A DNA stretch of 64,000 nucleotides from Brucella pecoris (GTDB lineage Bacteria; Pseudomonadota; Alphaproteobacteria; Rhizobiales; Rhizobiaceae): assembly GCF_006376675.1 (NCBI RefSeq), contig NZ_VEWK01000002.1, positions 310,001-374,000 of the forward strand, read 5' to 3'. Positions within the stretch are counted from its first letter, which is position 1. Each line of letters starts with the position of its first letter. Both the position numbers and the translations under genes were made by a program. This document shows positions 1 through 11,071 of this stretch, in pieces. The notes below the pieces were generated by a model. It searched no databases, was not told where the DNA came from, and worked only from the letters and a program-made list of their open reading frames with translations.

Positions 1-490
1 AGACGCGACGTTTGCCGCCCCACACGCCGATGATGATGAACATCGGGATAAGGCTTGCTTCGAAGAACACGTAGAACAGGAACAGGTCGAGCGCGCAGAA
101 CACGCCGATCATCAGCGTTTCCAGAATGAGGAACGCGATCATGTATTCCTTGACGCGCTTTTCCACCGATACCCAGCTTGCGAGAATGCAGAAGGGCATG
201 AGGAAAGCGGAAAGCACCACGAACAGGACGGAAATACCGTCCACGCCCATATGATAGGTGATACCGCCGCCCATCCAGCCGGTCTGTTCGACCATCTGGA
301 AACCAGGGTTCGAATTATCGAACCCGGCCCAGACGACGAGCGACAGGATGAAGACGAACACCGTCGTCAGCAAAGCGACGTTGCGGATGTTGCGACGCGA
401 AGCCTCGCTGTCGTCCTTGATCAGAAGGATCAGTAACGCGCCGACGAGCGGCAGAAACGTGACCGTTGAGAGAATTGGCCAGTCGGTCAT
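1..490 (-). CDS. nuoM: NADH-quinone oxidoreductase subunit M, N-terminal part (cut by window edge)
   Basis: Membrane proton-pumping subunit of complex I, related to Mrp antiporters. About 163 N-terminal codons are visible, beginning [20 protein letters not shown]; the rest lies beyond position 1. The visible part holds several hydrophobic helices and the pair GVDGISVLF and FFEASLIPMF, which are typical of NuoM. The ATG at 490 overlaps the nuoL stop as ATGA, so the two are translationally coupled. nuoN is expected next, outside the window. Confidence 0.95.
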   Translation of the reverse strand, partial: MTDWPILSTVTFLPLVGALLILLIKDDSEASRRNIRNVALLTTVFVFILSLVVWAGFDNSNPGFQMVEQTGWMGGGITYHMGVDGISVLFVVLSAFLMPFCILASWVSVEKRVKEYMIAFLILETLMIGVFCALDLFLFYVFFEASLIPMFIIIGVWGGKRRV

Positions 491-2484
491 CAGAAAGAGC
501 TCCCGAGCATCATCCAAGTGACGAGCGCGGCGACGCCGATCAGCATCGCGAATGCGTAGTGATAAAGGTATCCGGACTGCATCTTGACGACGCGGTTGGT
601 GACATCGAGCACGCGAGCCGAGATGCCATCCGGGCCGAAGCCGTCAATAAGCCAGCCGTCGCCCCCCTTCCAGAACAGGCGGCCAAGCCAACGAGCCGGG
701 CGTACGAAAAGGAAATCGTACAGCTCGTCGAAGTACCACTTGTTGAGAAGGAACTGGTACAGGCCACGATGACGTGCAGCCAGTGCCTTCGGCGTTTCCG
801 GCGAGCGGATGTAGAAGATCCAGGCGACGATGAAGCCGACGATCATCGCTGTGAACGGCGACAGCTTAACCCACAGAGGAACATGGTGATATTCCTCAAG
901 GATCTGGTTGGCAGCCGAGGTGAACAGCGCACCCTTCCAGAATTCGGCATATTCGTGACCGAAGAAGAGCTCCTTGAACACGACACCGGCAAAGAGCGCA
1001 CCGACGCCGAGGATCAACAGCGGAACGAACATGACGGCCGGCGATTCATGGACGTGATGCATGACTTCGGCCGAAGCGCGCGGCTTGCCGTGGAAGGTCA
1101 TGAAAATCAGACGCCATGAATAGAAGCTCGTGAAGAGCGCCGCGACGATCAGGAGTGTCGAAGCGTAGCCGCTGGCAGCACTGTGCGAAGCGAAGACGGA
1201 TTCGATGATCGCATCCTTGGAGAAGAAACCGGCGGTGCCGATGATCGTGCCAGGAATGCCCAGACCCGTAATGGCAACTGTACCGATGACCATCATCCAG
1301 TAGGTGATCGGGATCAGCTTGCGCAGGCCACCCATGCGGCGCATGTCCTGCTCTTCCGAAACGGCATGGATAACCGAACCGGCGCAAAGGAACAGAAGCG
1401 CCTTGAAGAAAGCGTGCGTGAACAGGTGGAACACGGCGGCGCCATAGGCACCCACGCCGAGCGCTGCGAACATATAGCCGAGCTGCGAACAGGTCGAATA
1501 GGCGATCACGCGCTTGATGTCGTTCTGCACCAGGGCGACCGTTGCCGCGAAGAAGGCAGTCGTGGCGCCGATGATCGTGACGACCAGAAGTGCGGTCTGC
1601 GACAGTTCAAACATCGGCGACATGCGGGCGACCATGAACACGCCCGCGGTAACCATGGTAGCGGCGTGAATAAGCGCCGAAACCGGGGTCGGGCCCTCCA
1701 TAGCGTCCGGAAGCCAGGTGTGCAGCAGGAACTGCGCCGACTTGCCCATCGCGCCCATGAAGAGCAGCAGACAGGTGATCGTGATCGCGCCTTGCTTGTC
1801 GAGCTGATAGCCGAGGAAGTTCAGAACAACCTGATTGGCATCGGCAGCGCCTTCAGCCGGAAGATAATTGGCCGCAGCAGCGAAGATCGTATTGTAGTCG
1901 ACCGACTGGAACAGCGCGAACACACCGAAGATGCCGAGCAGGAAGCCGAAGTCGCCGACGCGGTTGACAACGAACGCCTTCATCGCGGCGGCATTGGCCG
2001 AAGGCTTCTGGAACCAGAAACCGATCAGGAGGTACGAAGCCAGACCCACGCCTTCCCAGCCGAAGAACATCTGGAGCAGATTGTCCGACGTGACCAGCAT
2101 AAGCATGGCGAAAGTGAAGAGCGACAAATAGGCGAAGAAGCGCGGACGATGCGGGTCGTGGTGCATATATCCAATGGAATAGATGTGCACGAGAGCCGAC
2201 ACCGAATTCACCACGACCAGCATGACGCCAGTGAGCGTATCGATGCGCAGCGACCAGTCGAAAGAAAGCGCGCCCGACGTTACCCAGTGAAGAACCGGGA
2301 TACGGACGGTTTCCGCGTCGTGGCCGAGCGGAATCTGGAAGAACACGACCCAGGACAGGATCGCGACGACGACCATGAAACCGGAAGTGATGTATTCGCT
2401 CGCCTTGGCTCCGATCTGATTACCGAAAAGACCGGCAATCAGGAAGCCGAGAAGCGGAAGGAAGACGATCGCGTAATAGAGCAT
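490..2484 (-). CDS. nuoL: NADH-quinone oxidoreductase subunit L
   Basis: Largest antiporter-like membrane subunit of complex I (664 aa, usual length for Rhizobiales). It is almost wholly hydrophobic. The core shows [38 protein letters not shown] and [20 protein letters not shown], which carry the conserved Glu, Lys and His residues of the proton channel. The C-terminal part contains the long amphipathic lateral-helix region of the family. It lies 7 bp after nuoK and overlaps nuoM by 1 bp. Confidence 0.97.
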   Translation of the reverse strand: MLYYAIVFLPLLGFLIAGLFGNQIGAKASEYITSGFMVVVAILSWVVFFQIPLGHDAETVRIPVLHWVTSGALSFDWSLRIDTLTGVMLVVVNSVSALVHIYSIGYMHHDPHRPRFFAYLSLFTFAMLMLVTSDNLLQMFFGWEGVGLASYLLIGFWFQKPSANAAAMKAFVVNRVGDFGFLLGIFGVFALFQSVDYNTIFAAAANYLPAEGAADANQVVLNFLGYQLDKQGAITITCLLLFMGAMGKSAQFLLHTWLPDAMEGPTPVSALIHAATMVTAGVFMVARMSPMFELSQTALLVVTIIGATTAFFAATVALVQNDIKRVIAYSTCSQLGYMFAALGVGAYGAAVFHLFTHAFFKALLFLCAGSVIHAVSEEQDMRRMGGLRKLIPITYWMMVIGTVAITGLGIPGTIIGTAGFFSKDAIIESVFASHSAASGYASTLLIVAALFTSFYSWRLIFMTFHGKPRASAEVMHHVHESPAVMFVPLLILGVGALFAGVVFKELFFGHEYAEFWKGALFTSAANQILEEYHHVPLWVKLSPFTAMIVGFIVAWIFYIRSPETPKALAARHRGLYQFLLNKWYFDELYDFLFVRPARWLGRLFWKGGDGWLIDGFGPDGISARVLDVTNRVVKMQSGYLYHYAFAMLIGVAALVTWMMLGSSF

Positions 2485-2491
2485 TTGCCCG

Positions 2492-2800
2492 TCAACCTTT
2501 CATAACATTGACGTCTTCCACCGCGATGGAACCGCGATTACGGAAGAAAACAACGAGAATTGCCAGACCGATGGCCGCTTCAGCAGCCGCAACAGTCAGA
2601 ACGAAAAGGGCGAAGACCTGCCCGACCATATCGCCGAGCTGACTGGAGAACGCCACGAAATTGAGATTGACCGAAAGAAGGATCAATTCGATCGACATCA
2701 GGATAACGATGACATTCTTGCGGTTCAAAAAGATGCCGAAGACGCCAAGCGTAAACAGGATGGCCGAAACGGTGAGATAGTGGGCGATACCGATTTCCAT
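2492..2800 (-). CDS. nuoK: NADH-quinone oxidoreductase subunit K
   Basis: Small three-helix complex I subunit of 102 aa, the usual length. I place the start at the ATG at 2800 ([13 protein letters not shown]). The frame stays open about 34 codons further upstream, but that part overlaps the end of nuoJ and is not NuoK-like. Conserved buried acidic residues are present in [13 protein letters not shown] and [11 protein letters not shown]. It sits between nuoJ and nuoL in the usual order. Confidence 0.96.
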
Positions 2801-2810
2801 ATGCTTATCC

Positions 2811-3428
2811 TCAGATGCCTTTGCCCGTTTCGACCTTCTTGATCTCGATCGCCGTTTCGGGCGTGCGAGCAACCTGGGTCGGAATGGACTGGCGCTTGAC
2901 ATTCGGCTTGTGCCGCAGCGTCAGAACGATGGCGCCGATCATCGCGACCAGAAGGACGAGACCAGCAACCTGGAAATAGAAGACGAAGTCGGTGTAGAGA
3001 ATGTCGCCCAGAGCAGCGGTATTGCTCCGCTCGGCGATATTCGGGATCGGCACAGCACCCTGCCCCAGCTTCGGCGCAAACATGTTGCTTGCGAACACGA
3101 AGATCAGTTCGCCGAGCAAGATGAGGCCAACCAAAGCGCCGACCGGCGCATATTGCAGCGCACCGCGTTTCAGTTCCGAGAAATCCACATCCAGCATCAT
3201 GACGACGAAGAGGAAGAGCACCGCCACTGCGCCGACGTAAACGACGAGCAGGATCATGGCGAGGAACTCGGCCCCCGTCAGCAAGAACAGAGCTGCCGCA
3301 TTGAAGAATGTGAGGATCAGAAACAGCACCGAATGCACGGGGTTGCGTGCCGCAATCACCATGAACGCGCTGGCGATCATGATGAAAGCGAACAGATAGA
3401 AAAACGCTGCCGCAATACCTGTCAGCAT
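2811..3428 (-). CDS. nuoJ: NADH-quinone oxidoreductase subunit J
   Basis: Five-helix membrane subunit of complex I (205 aa). The start chosen is the ATG at 3428 ([15 protein letters not shown]); an in-frame upstream codon at 3458 adds only ten polar residues. The conserved helix [19 protein letters not shown], the pi-bulge helix of the family, is present. The C-terminal tail after the last helix is polar and basic. A hairpin repeat lies in the 138-bp gap between nuoI and nuoJ. Confidence 0.96.
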
Positions 3429-3500
3429 GGGGATCCCCCAACACCTTTCCGTGAGCAAAGCCCTATTGCTTTGCCCGCTTTATTCATAAACTCTTGTCCA

Positions 3501-3546
3501 AGCATCACCGTGATCGAAAACCGAAGCCGATTTTCGATCCGATGCT
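3501..3546. repeat. Dispersed hairpin repeat in the nuoI-nuoJ gap
   Basis: Nested inverted repeat: outer arms AGCATC/GATGCT and inner arms GATCGAAAA/TTTTCGATC around a 10-nt loop. It resembles the other CCGAAA/TTTCGG hairpins of this window (7281-7355, 12143-12246, 44883-44926, 48781-48875). It lies within an operon, so it is probably transcribed and may alter mRNA stability or processing between nuoI and nuoJ. Confidence 0.7.
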
Positions 3547-3566
3547 CGAACTGATCGAAAAAACGA

Positions 3567-4058
3567 TCAGCGATAGGGCGCATCCATCGCGATATTACGC
3601 GCGATTTCGCGTTCCCAACGGTCACCGTTGGCGAGGAGCTTGTCCTTGTCGTAGTAAAGCTCTTCGCGTGTCTCGGTCGCGAACTCGAAGTTCGGACCTT
3701 CGACGATGGCATCCACCGGACATGCTTCCTGGCAGAAGCCGCAATAAATGCACTTCACCATATCGATGTCGTAGCGCACCGTGCGGCGGGTGCCGTCGTT
3801 GCGGCGCGGACCGGCCTCGATGGTGATAGCCTGTGCCGGGCAGATCGCTTCGCAAAGCTTGCAGGCGATGCAGCGTTCTTCACCGTTCGGATAACGGCGC
3901 AGCGCGTGCTCACCACGAAAGCGGGGCGAAACCGGGCCTTTTTCATGCGGGTAGTTCAACGTCGCCTTGGGCGCGAAGAACTGCCGCATGGAAAGGAAGA
4001 ATGCGCCAACGAATTCCTTCAGAAGGAGCGATTTGGCTGCTTGAGCAAATGTTGCCAT
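3567..4058 (-). CDS. nuoI: NADH-quinone oxidoreductase subunit I (8Fe ferredoxin)
   Basis: Peripheral-arm subunit (163 aa) carrying clusters N6a and N6b, which pass electrons towards NuoB. Two 4Fe-4S motifs are visible: [16 protein letters not shown] and [16 protein letters not shown]. The N-terminal amphipathic stretch [20 protein letters not shown] fits the helix that anchors NuoI to the membrane. It lies 12 bp after nuoH. Confidence 0.97.
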   Translation of the reverse strand: MATFAQAAKSLLLKEFVGAFFLSMRQFFAPKATLNYPHEKGPVSPRFRGEHALRRYPNGEERCIACKLCEAICPAQAITIEAGPRRNDGTRRTVRYDIDMVKCIYCGFCQEACPVDAIVEGPNFEFATETREELYYDKDKLLANGDRWEREIARNIAMDAPYR

Positions 4059-4070
4059 TGTTATTACTCC

Positions 4071-5114
4071 TTACGCCAGACCGAAGACTTTGAGGAAGGT
4101 CGCGGTTGCGACAACCATGAAGAGCGAGATCGGCAGGAACACTTTCCAGCCAAGGCGCATCAGTTGGTCGTAGCGATAACGCGGGACGAAAGCCTTCACC
4201 ATTGCGAAGAGGAAGAAGCAGAAGCAGAGCTTCAGCATGAACCAGATGATGCCCGGAACCCAGTTGAGGAACCAAACGTCGACCGGAGGCAGCCAGCCGC
4301 CAAGGAAGAGCGTGGTCATCAGGGCGCACATCAGCGTGATCGCCACATATTCGCCGAGGAAGAACAGAAGGAACGGCGTGGACGAGTATTCGATCATATG
4401 ACCGGCCACGAGTTCGGATTCAGCTTCCACAAGGTCGAAAGGAGGACGGTTCGTTTCAGCAAGGGCCGAAATGAAGAAGATCACGAACATCGGGAACAAG
4501 CAGAGCCAGTTCCAGTCGAGGAACGATGCCGGCAGGCCAAGCATGGTGCCGAGACCGGTATTCTGCGAAAGCACGATGTCGGTCAGGTTGAGCGAGCCAA
4601 CCGTCAGCAGAACCGTAACGATCACGAAGCCGATGGAAACTTCGTACGAAACCATCTGTGCAGCGGAGCGAAGCGCGCCGAGGAACGGATACTTCGAGTT
4701 CGATGCCCAGCCACCCATGATCACGCCGTAAACTTCAAGCGAAGAAATGGCGAAGATATAGAGAATGCCGACATTGATGTTGGCGATGGCCCAGCCTTCA
4801 CTGACCGGGATGACCGCCCAGGTTGCCATTGCAAGAACGGCGGAAACGAAAGGCGCAAGGAGGAAGACCCCCTTGTTTGCGCCAGACGGAATGATCGGTT
4901 CCTTGAAGACGAACTTCAACAAGTCGGCAAAAGCCTGGAACAGACCCCAGGGACCGACAACGTTCGGACCGCGACGAAGCTGCACTGCTGCCCAGATCTT
5001 GCGATCTGCGTAAAGCAGGTAAGCGACGACGATCAACAATACGACGAGCAGAACGACCGACTTCAGCGCTATGATGAGCGCGGGCAAGACGTAAGCTGCA
5101 AAAATTCCTTCCAT
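4071..5114 (-). CDS. nuoH: NADH-quinone oxidoreductase subunit H
   Basis: Membrane subunit that forms the quinone cavity together with NuoB and NuoD (347 aa, normal length). The start chosen is the ATG at 5114 ([14 protein letters not shown]), preceded by a purine-rich GAGAGAGAC ribosome site; the longer frame to 5159 would overlap nuoG. Conserved loops seen are [20 protein letters not shown] and [20 protein letters not shown], the latter rich in the Glu residues linked to quinone coupling. Confidence 0.96.
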   Translation of the reverse strand: MEGIFAAYVLPALIIALKSVVLLVVLLIVVAYLLYADRKIWAAVQLRRGPNVVGPWGLFQAFADLLKFVFKEPIIPSGANKGVFLLAPFVSAVLAMATWAVIPVSEGWAIANINVGILYIFAISSLEVYGVIMGGWASNSKYPFLGALRSAAQMVSYEVSIGFVIVTVLLTVGSLNLTDIVLSQNTGLGTMLGLPASFLDWNWLCLFPMFVIFFISALAETNRPPFDLVEAESELVAGHMIEYSSTPFLLFFLGEYVAITLMCALMTTLFLGGWLPPVDVWFLNWVPGIIWFMLKLCFCFFLFAMVKAFVPRYRYDQLMRLGWKVFLPISLFMVVATATFLKVFGLA

Positions 5115-5133
5115 TGTTCCGTCTCTCTCTCGC

Positions 5134-7227
5134 TTACTCGGCAGCCTGCTGGAAGCCACCAGCCGCGAGCGCCGAGCATTCGGCCATGACGGCGGAAGCG
5201 CGCGCTATTGGGTTCGTCAGGTAGAAGTCCTTGACCGGGGAGACAAATGCATCTTTGCCCAGGTTGGAAGCCCCATTTGGAGCCTTGCCTGCCAGCGCGA
5301 CAAGATCGTCAGCGGAAGCAGGTGTGATGGTGTCGATGACCAGCATATGCGGATAGTCCGTATAGAGCCTGGCGCGAAGCTGCTGCAGCGAATCGAACGG
5401 CAGGCGCTTGGCCAAAGCGTCGGAAAGAGCGCGCAGGATTGCCCAGTCTTCCTTCGCTTCGCCCGGTGCGAAACCGGCGCGGCTGCCAAGCTGCACGCGA
5501 CCTTCGGTGTTGAGCCAGGTGCCCGACTTTTCCGTGTAGGCTGCGCCCGGCAGGATCACGTCGGCGGCATGTGCACCGGCATCGCCGTGCGTGCCGATGT
5601 AAACGACGAAGCTCGAACCCTTTTTGGTCATGTCGAGTTCGTCTGCACCGAGCAGGAACACGACGTCCAGATTGCCCAGCATGTCGCGAGCCACCTTGCC
5701 GCCCTCACCCGGCACAAAGCCGAGGTCCAGAGCGCCAACGCGCGAAGCGGCAGTGTGCAGAACGGAGAAGCCGTTCCACTTGTCCTTGATCGCACCGACG
5801 TCCTGAGCGAGCTTGGCGGCGGTCGACAGAACAGCACGGCCGTTTTCGCCGGTGAGCGCGCCCTGACCGATGATGATCAGCGGACGTTCAGCCTTGGTCA
5901 GCACGTCGCGGAAAGCGTTCTTGCCAGCAGCAACTGCAGCCAGCGTTTCAGCGCCAGCACCCAGATATTCATAGTCGTAACGCAGTTCAGCCTGTTCGCC
6001 GATCAGGGCGACCGGGAAATGACCCATGCGCTGACGCTTGCGGATGCGTGCGTTCAGAACAGCAGCTTCAACGCGAGGATTGGAACCGATGATGAGCAAA
6101 GCATCAGCGTTTTCAATGCCTTCAATCGTTGAGTTGAAGAGATAGGTTGCGCGGCCCAGAGCAGGGTCGAGAGCGGCGCCATCCTGGCGGCTGTCGATAT
6201 TGGCAGTGCCGAGCGAAGCCATCAGGCCCTTCAGCGCATAGATTTCTTCAACCGAAGCCAGATCGCCTGCAACAGCGCCGATCTTTTCAGCCGACGTTGC
6301 GGAGACCTTGGCAGCAATAGCAGCGAAAGCTTCCGGCCAGGTTGCGGCGACCAGACGGCCATCCTTGCGAACATATGGGCGGTCGAGGCGCTGGGTGCGC
6401 AGGCCATCCCAGATGAAGCGGGTCTTGTCGGAAATCCACTCTTCGTTCACCGCTTCGTTGACGCGCGGCATGACGCGCATCACTTCGCGGCCACGGGTGT
6501 CAACGCGGATGTTCGAACCGACCGCATCCATCACGTCGATGGTTTCAGTCTTGTTCAATTCCCACGGACGCGCCTGGAAGGCATAAGGACGCGAGGTCAG
6601 AGCACCAACCGGGCAAAGATCGATGACATTGCCCTGCAGTTCCGACGTCATGGCGCGTTCGAGATAGGTGGTGATCTCGGCGTCTTCGCCACGGCCAATG
6701 AGGCCGAGTTCCGAAATACCTGCAACTTCCGTCGTGAAGCGGACGCAACGCGTGCAGTGAATGCAGCGCGTCATCACAGTCTTCACGAGAGGTCCGATAT
6801 ATTTGTTTTCAACCGCACGCTTGTTCTCGCGATAGCGCGAACCGTCGGTGCCAAAAGCCATTGCCTGATCCTGCAGATCGCACTCGCCGCCCTGATCGCA
6901 GATCGGGCAATCCAGCGGGTGGTTGATGAGCAGGAATTCCATCACGCCTTCACGGGCCTTCTTGACCATCGGCGTGTTGGTGAAGATTTCAGGCGCTTCG
7001 CCATTCGGGCCGGGACGCAGATCGCGCACGCCCATAGCGCAGGATGCCGCCGGCTTCGGCGGTCCGCCCTTTACTTCAACCAGACACATACGGCAGTTTC
7101 CGGCGATGGAAAGCCGCTCGTGGAAACAGAAACGCGGCACTTCCGCGCCCGCGGCTTCGGCAGCCTGAAGGAGCGTATAGTGATCGGGTACTTCGATCTC
7201 TGTGCCGTCAACCTTGATCTTTGCCAT
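5134..7227 (-). CDS. nuoG: NADH-quinone oxidoreductase subunit G
   Basis: Large iron-sulfur subunit of the NADH arm (697 aa). The N-terminal 2Fe-2S domain has [15 protein letters not shown]. It is followed by the His/Cys 4Fe-4S motif in [19 protein letters not shown] and then CIHCTRC with a distal Cys near [10 protein letters not shown]. The remaining two thirds is the molybdopterin-oxidoreductase-like domain, which in complex I has lost the cofactor. The start is [20 protein letters not shown]. nuoF lies upstream across a 147-bp gap holding a hairpin repeat. Confidence 0.97.
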   Translation of the reverse strand: MAKIKVDGTEIEVPDHYTLLQAAEAAGAEVPRFCFHERLSIAGNCRMCLVEVKGGPPKPAASCAMGVRDLRPGPNGEAPEIFTNTPMVKKAREGVMEFLLINHPLDCPICDQGGECDLQDQAMAFGTDGSRYRENKRAVENKYIGPLVKTVMTRCIHCTRCVRFTTEVAGISELGLIGRGEDAEITTYLERAMTSELQGNVIDLCPVGALTSRPYAFQARPWELNKTETIDVMDAVGSNIRVDTRGREVMRVMPRVNEAVNEEWISDKTRFIWDGLRTQRLDRPYVRKDGRLVAATWPEAFAAIAAKVSATSAEKIGAVAGDLASVEEIYALKGLMASLGTANIDSRQDGAALDPALGRATYLFNSTIEGIENADALLIIGSNPRVEAAVLNARIRKRQRMGHFPVALIGEQAELRYDYEYLGAGAETLAAVAAGKNAFRDVLTKAERPLIIIGQGALTGENGRAVLSTAAKLAQDVGAIKDKWNGFSVLHTAASRVGALDLGFVPGEGGKVARDMLGNLDVVFLLGADELDMTKKGSSFVVYIGTHGDAGAHAADVILPGAAYTEKSGTWLNTEGRVQLGSRAGFAPGEAKEDWAILRALSDALAKRLPFDSLQQLRARLYTDYPHMLVIDTITPASADDLVALAGKAPNGASNLGKDAFVSPVKDFYLTNPIARASAVMAECSALAAGGFQQAAE

Positions 7228-7280
7228 CGTTTATCCAAACCTGCGGCTTAAGCCGCATTTTCCAGATCTCAAACTCTTGC

Positions 7281-7355
7281 GCCTGCCCTTGTATTGGCAT
7301 GGCCTTTTCCGAAAACCGCTAGGCACTTTTCGGGGCCATGCCCTGTCGGGCAGGC
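7281..7355. repeat. Nested hairpin repeat in the nuoF-nuoG gap
   Basis: Three nested complementary arms: GCCTGCCC (7281-7288) with GGGCAGGC (7348-7355), GGCATGGCC (7296-7304) with GGCCATGCC (7334-7342), and CCGAAAA with TTTTCGG inside. It is the most extended hairpin inside the nuo operon. The same CCGAAAA...TTTTCGG core occurs in the other dispersed repeats here. Confidence 0.75.
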
Positions 7356-7374
7356 TCACACAACTCGTTAAGCC

Positions 7375-8682
7375 TTATTCCGCTGCTTCCAGACGGATAT
7401 TGCGGCTCTGAACGGCGTTGCGGGTATAATCGTCAATGCGCTTTTCAATTTCCGGACGGAAATTGCGGATCAGGCCCTGAATTGGCCATGCAGCAGCATC
7501 ACCCAGAGCGCAGATCGTGTGACCTTCAATCTGCTTGGTCACATCGAACAGCATGTCGATTTCACGCTTCTGCGCATTGCCCTTGACCATGCGTTCCATC
7601 ACGCGCCACATCCAGCCGGTGCCTTCGCGGCACGGCGTGCACTGGCCGCAGCTCTCATGCTTGAAGAACGCTGCCAGACGGGCAATCGCCTTGATGATGT
7701 CGGTGGACTTGTCCATGACGATCAGGCCGCCGGTGCCGAACGACGATTTCTTGTCGCGCATGCCATCAAAGTCCATGATGGCATCCATCATGTCCTCGCC
7801 CTTGATGACCGGGCACGATGCGCCGCCGGGGATAACGGCCAGCAGATTGTCCCAGCCGCCGCGAATGCCGCCTGCGTGCTTTTCGATCAGTTCGCGGAAC
7901 GGAATGCCGAGCCCTTCTTCCACAACGCATGGCGTGTTCACATGGCCTGAAACCTGGAACAGCTTGGTGCCGACATTGTTCGGGCGTCCGATGGACGAAA
8001 ACCATGCTGCGCCACGACGCAGGATCGTCGGTGCAACCGCAATCGATTCCACATTGTTCACGGTCGTCGGGCAACCATAAAGGCCCATATTTGCAGGGAA
8101 TGGAGGCTTAAGACGCGGCTGGCCCTTCTTGCCTTCAAGGCTTTCAAGCAGAGCCGTTTCTTCACCGCAGATGTAAGCACCGGCTCCGTGGGATACGAGA
8201 ACATCCATATCCCAGCCGCATTTGTTGCCCTTGCCCAGCAGACCGGCTTCGTAGCACTCGTCGATTGCTGCCTGCAGGGCTTCACGCTCACGCATGAACT
8301 CGCCGCGAATATAAATATAGGCGGTGTGTGCGCCCATGGCGCAACCGGCGATCACGCAGCCTTCGATCAGCGTATGCGGATCGTGGCGCAGAATTTCGCG
8401 GTCCTTGCAGGTGCCCGGTTCGGATTCGTCGGCGTTGACGACCAGATAATGCGGGCGACCGTCGCTCTGCTTGGGCATGAACGACCACTTGAGACCCGTC
8501 GGGAAGCCAGCGCCGCCACGGCCACGCAGGCCCGACGCCTTCATCTCGTCGATGATCCAGTCACGGCCCTTTTCGATCAGGCCCTTGGTGTTGTCCCAAT
8601 GGCCGCGCGCCATGGCACCCTTCAGGGACTGATCCTTGAAGCCGTAAATATTGGTGAAGATGCGATCTTTATCAGCCAGCAT
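7375..8682 (-). CDS. nuoF: NADH-quinone oxidoreductase subunit F (NADH/FMN-binding)
   Basis: NADH dehydrogenase subunit of 435 aa that binds NADH, FMN and cluster N3. Visible motifs are the glycine-rich nucleotide loop [16 protein letters not shown], the acidic segment [15 protein letters not shown], and the N3 ligands [12 protein letters not shown] with a further Cys in [13 protein letters not shown]. Start [15 protein letters not shown]. It is 41 bp downstream of nuoE in the standard order. Confidence 0.97.
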   Translation of the reverse strand: MLADKDRIFTNIYGFKDQSLKGAMARGHWDNTKGLIEKGRDWIIDEMKASGLRGRGGAGFPTGLKWSFMPKQSDGRPHYLVVNADESEPGTCKDREILRHDPHTLIEGCVIAGCAMGAHTAYIYIRGEFMREREALQAAIDECYEAGLLGKGNKCGWDMDVLVSHGAGAYICGEETALLESLEGKKGQPRLKPPFPANMGLYGCPTTVNNVESIAVAPTILRRGAAWFSSIGRPNNVGTKLFQVSGHVNTPCVVEEGLGIPFRELIEKHAGGIRGGWDNLLAVIPGGASCPVIKGEDMMDAIMDFDGMRDKKSSFGTGGLIVMDKSTDIIKAIARLAAFFKHESCGQCTPCREGTGWMWRVMERMVKGNAQKREIDMLFDVTKQIEGHTICALGDAAAWPIQGLIRNFRPEIEKRIDDYTRNAVQSRNIRLEAAE

Positions 8683-8723
8683 GTCTCACCTGTTTCCGTT
8701 CGTGTTTGCCAATATCGAAGTCA

Positions 8724-9881
8724 TCATACCGGCTTCTTTCCGAATACCTTGACGTATTCCTCGACGCCGCCCTTGGCCAAAGCCTTAGCCTGCTTTACCC
8801 AGTCTTCGCGATCAATGCGACCGTGGAAGCTCAGATAACCGTCGACCCATTCGCGCTCGGCCTTCTTCCAGGAAGCCACCTGCTTGAAGGTGAAGATACC
8901 CAGCTCATGCAGGGTTTCCTCGATCTTCGGACCGACGCCCGAAATCAGCTTCAAATCGTCAACAGCTTCCGGGCGCTCCACGGCAACCGGACGGTTCTTG
9001 TCGTCAAGCTTGAAGTTCTGCTTGGCATCGACAGATGCTGCTTTTTCGGCTGCGGCCGATACCTTGACGTCCGAAGGCGTCTTGAGCGCCGGATCGGTTT
9101 CAGGTGCGTTGGTCACCGGTTTTGCAGCATTGGACGGAGCGACGTTCTTCGCTTCCTCGGCAGCTTTCGCAGCGGCTTCCGCCTTTGCCTTCTCCTCGGC
9201 TTCGGCCTTCGCCTTGGCTGCGGCGGCATCGGATGCCTTGCGGGTTTCAAGACCGACTTTCTTGTAGTCGAGATCTTCGGTCAGAGCGGTCAGGCCGTTC
9301 AGCGGCTCAGACGTCACGCGGTCGATCTGCGGGCCCGGCTTGATGGTATCGCCCTTGCCAGCTTCGAAAGCGTCGATGATCTCGGCAAGACGTTCCGGCG
9401 ACAGGTCTTCATAGGCGTCCTTGAAGATCATGACCATCGGTGCGTTGGCGCAAGCGCCCTGGCATTCCACTTCTTCCCACGACAACGTTCCGTCGGCATT
9501 GAGCTCGAACGGATCGTGGTTGATCTTGTGACGGCAGACATCCATCAGCGCTTCCGAGCCACGCAGCATGCATGGCGTGGTGCCGCAAACCTGGATATGA
9601 GCGCGCGTGCCGACTGGCTTGAGCTGGAACTGCGTATAGAAAGTCGCGACTTCCAGAACGCGGATCAGCGGCATGTCGAGCATGGCTGCAACATGTTCAA
9701 TGGCAGCTTTCGTGACCCAACCATCCTGCTCCTGCGCACGCATGAGCAACGGAATAACAGCCGACTGCTGACGGCCTTCGGGGAATTTTGCGATCGTCTT
9801 GTGCGCCCAAGCCTGATTTTCCGCGCTGAACGCGAAAGCGGCTGGCTGGACGGCATCATCTGCGAGACGGCGAACGGACAT
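8724..9881 (-). CDS. nuoE: NADH-quinone oxidoreductase subunit E with long C-terminal extension
   Basis: Thioredoxin-like 2Fe-2S subunit carrying cluster N1a. The ligands are Cys99 and Cys104 (CGTTPC) and Cys140 and Cys144 (CQGAC). At 385 aa it is more than twice the length of E. coli NuoE. Residues from about 175 on form an extension: an Ala/Lys/Glu-rich, probably helical or disordered linker (about 235-300), then a module LKLISGVGPKIEETLHELGI that looks like a helix-hairpin-helix fold. Long NuoE forms are known in alphaproteobacteria; the role of the extension is unclear. The stop overlaps the ATG region of the nuoD end by 1 bp. Confidence 0.95.
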   Translation of the reverse strand: MSVRRLADDAVQPAAFAFSAENQAWAHKTIAKFPEGRQQSAVIPLLMRAQEQDGWVTKAAIEHVAAMLDMPLIRVLEVATFYTQFQLKPVGTRAHIQVCGTTPCMLRGSEALMDVCRHKINHDPFELNADGTLSWEEVECQGACANAPMVMIFKDAYEDLSPERLAEIIDAFEAGKGDTIKPGPQIDRVTSEPLNGLTALTEDLDYKKVGLETRKASDAAAAKAKAEAEEKAKAEAAAKAAEEAKNVAPSNAAKPVTNAPETDPALKTPSDVKVSAAAEKAASVDAKQNFKLDDKNRPVAVERPEAVDDLKLISGVGPKIEETLHELGIFTFKQVASWKKAEREWVDGYLSFHGRIDREDWVKQAKALAKGGVEEYVKVFGKKPV

Positions 9882-11071
9882 CAGCGGTCAACCTCACCAA
9901 ACACGATATCGAGCGAGCCAAGAATTGCCGACACGTCGGCCAGCATATGGCCGCGGCACAGGAAATCCATGGCTTGAAGATGGGCAAAGCCCGGAGCGCG
10001 CAGCTTGCAGCGATAAGGCTTGTTGGAGCCGTCCGAAACGAGGAAGACGCCAAATTCGCCCTTCGGCGCTTCGACTGCTGCGTAAACCTCACCGGCAGGC
10101 ACATGGTAGCCTTCCGTGTAAAGCTTGAAGTGATGGATAAGCGCTTCCATCGAGCGCTTCATCTCGCCGCGCTTCGGCGGCACGATTTTGTTGTCGGTAT
10201 TGGAGACCGGACCGACGCGTTCCTTCCCGAGCAGAAGATCAACGCACTGGCGCATGATGCGCGCCGACTGGCGCATTTCTTCCATGCGGATCAGGTAGCG
10301 GTCATAGCAGTCGCCGTTCTTGCCGATCGGAATGTCGAATTCCATCTCGTTGTAGCACTCGTAAGGCTGCGACTTGCGCAGATCCCATGCGGCGCCCGAA
10401 CCGCGAACCATGACGCCCGAGAAGCCCCACGCCCAAGCATCTTCGAGCGACACGACGCCGATATCGACGTTACGCTGCTTGAAAATACGGTTCGGCGTAA
10501 TGAGGTCATCAAGGTTGTTGAGCGTCGTGAAGAACGGATCGATCCATTTGCCGATGTCTTCAACGAGCTGATCCGGCAGGTCCTGATGGACGCCGCCCGG
10601 ACGGAAATAAGCTGCGTGCATACGCGCGCCACAAGCGCGTTCGTAGAACACCATCAGCTTTTCGCGCTCTTCGAAGCCCCAGAGCGGCGGCGTCAGCGCG
10701 CCAACGTCCATGGCTTGCGTGGTCACGTTGAGAAGATGGTTCAGGATACGACCGATTTCCGAATAAAGAACGCGGATGAGCTGGCCGCGCTTCGGCACAT
10801 CGATGCCCAGAAGGCGTTCGACGGCGAGCGCATAGGCGTGCTCCTGATTCATCGGCGCCACATAGTCGAGGCGATCAAGATAAGGCAGAGCCTGAAGATA
10901 GGTCTTGGCTTCCATCAGCTTTTCGGTGCCGCGATGCAGCAGACCGATATGCGGATCGACGCGTTCGACGACTTCACCGTCGAGCTCCAGCACCAGACGC
11001 AGCACGCCGTGCGCGGCAGGGTGCTGCGGACCGAAGTTGATATTAAAATTGCGGACCTGAGTCTCAGCCAT
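9881..11071 (-). CDS. nuoD: NADH-quinone oxidoreductase subunit D
   Basis: 49-kDa quinone-pocket subunit (396 aa), related to [NiFe]-hydrogenase large subunits. The start is the ATG at 11071 ([20 protein letters not shown]). The His-rich [10 protein letters not shown] loop and [14 protein letters not shown], which line the quinone site, are intact. The gene begins 8 bp inside the end of the upstream GFA-family gene, so translation of the two is probably coupled. Confidence 0.97.
   Translation of the reverse strand: MAETQVRNFNINFGPQHPAAHGVLRLVLELDGEVVERVDPHIGLLHRGTEKLMEAKTYLQALPYLDRLDYVAPMNQEHAYALAVERLLGIDVPKRGQLIRVLYSEIGRILNHLLNVTTQAMDVGALTPPLWGFEEREKLMVFYERACGARMHAAYFRPGGVHQDLPDQLVEDIGKWIDPFFTTLNNLDDLITPNRIFKQRNVDIGVVSLEDAWAWGFSGVMVRGSGAAWDLRKSQPYECYNEMEFDIPIGKNGDCYDRYLIRMEEMRQSARIMRQCVDLLLGKERVGPVSNTDNKIVPPKRGEMKRSMEALIHHFKLYTEGYHVPAGEVYAAVEAPKGEFGVFLVSDGSNKPYRCKLRAPGFAHLQAMDFLCRGHMLADVSAILGSLDIVFGEVDR

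Noticed and set aside
466..2505. Long open frames on the plus strand across nuoL (for example 1183-2505)
   Set aside because: They mirror nuoL in a GC-rich gene, are very rich in Arg, Glu and His, and have no recognisable domain or ribosome site.
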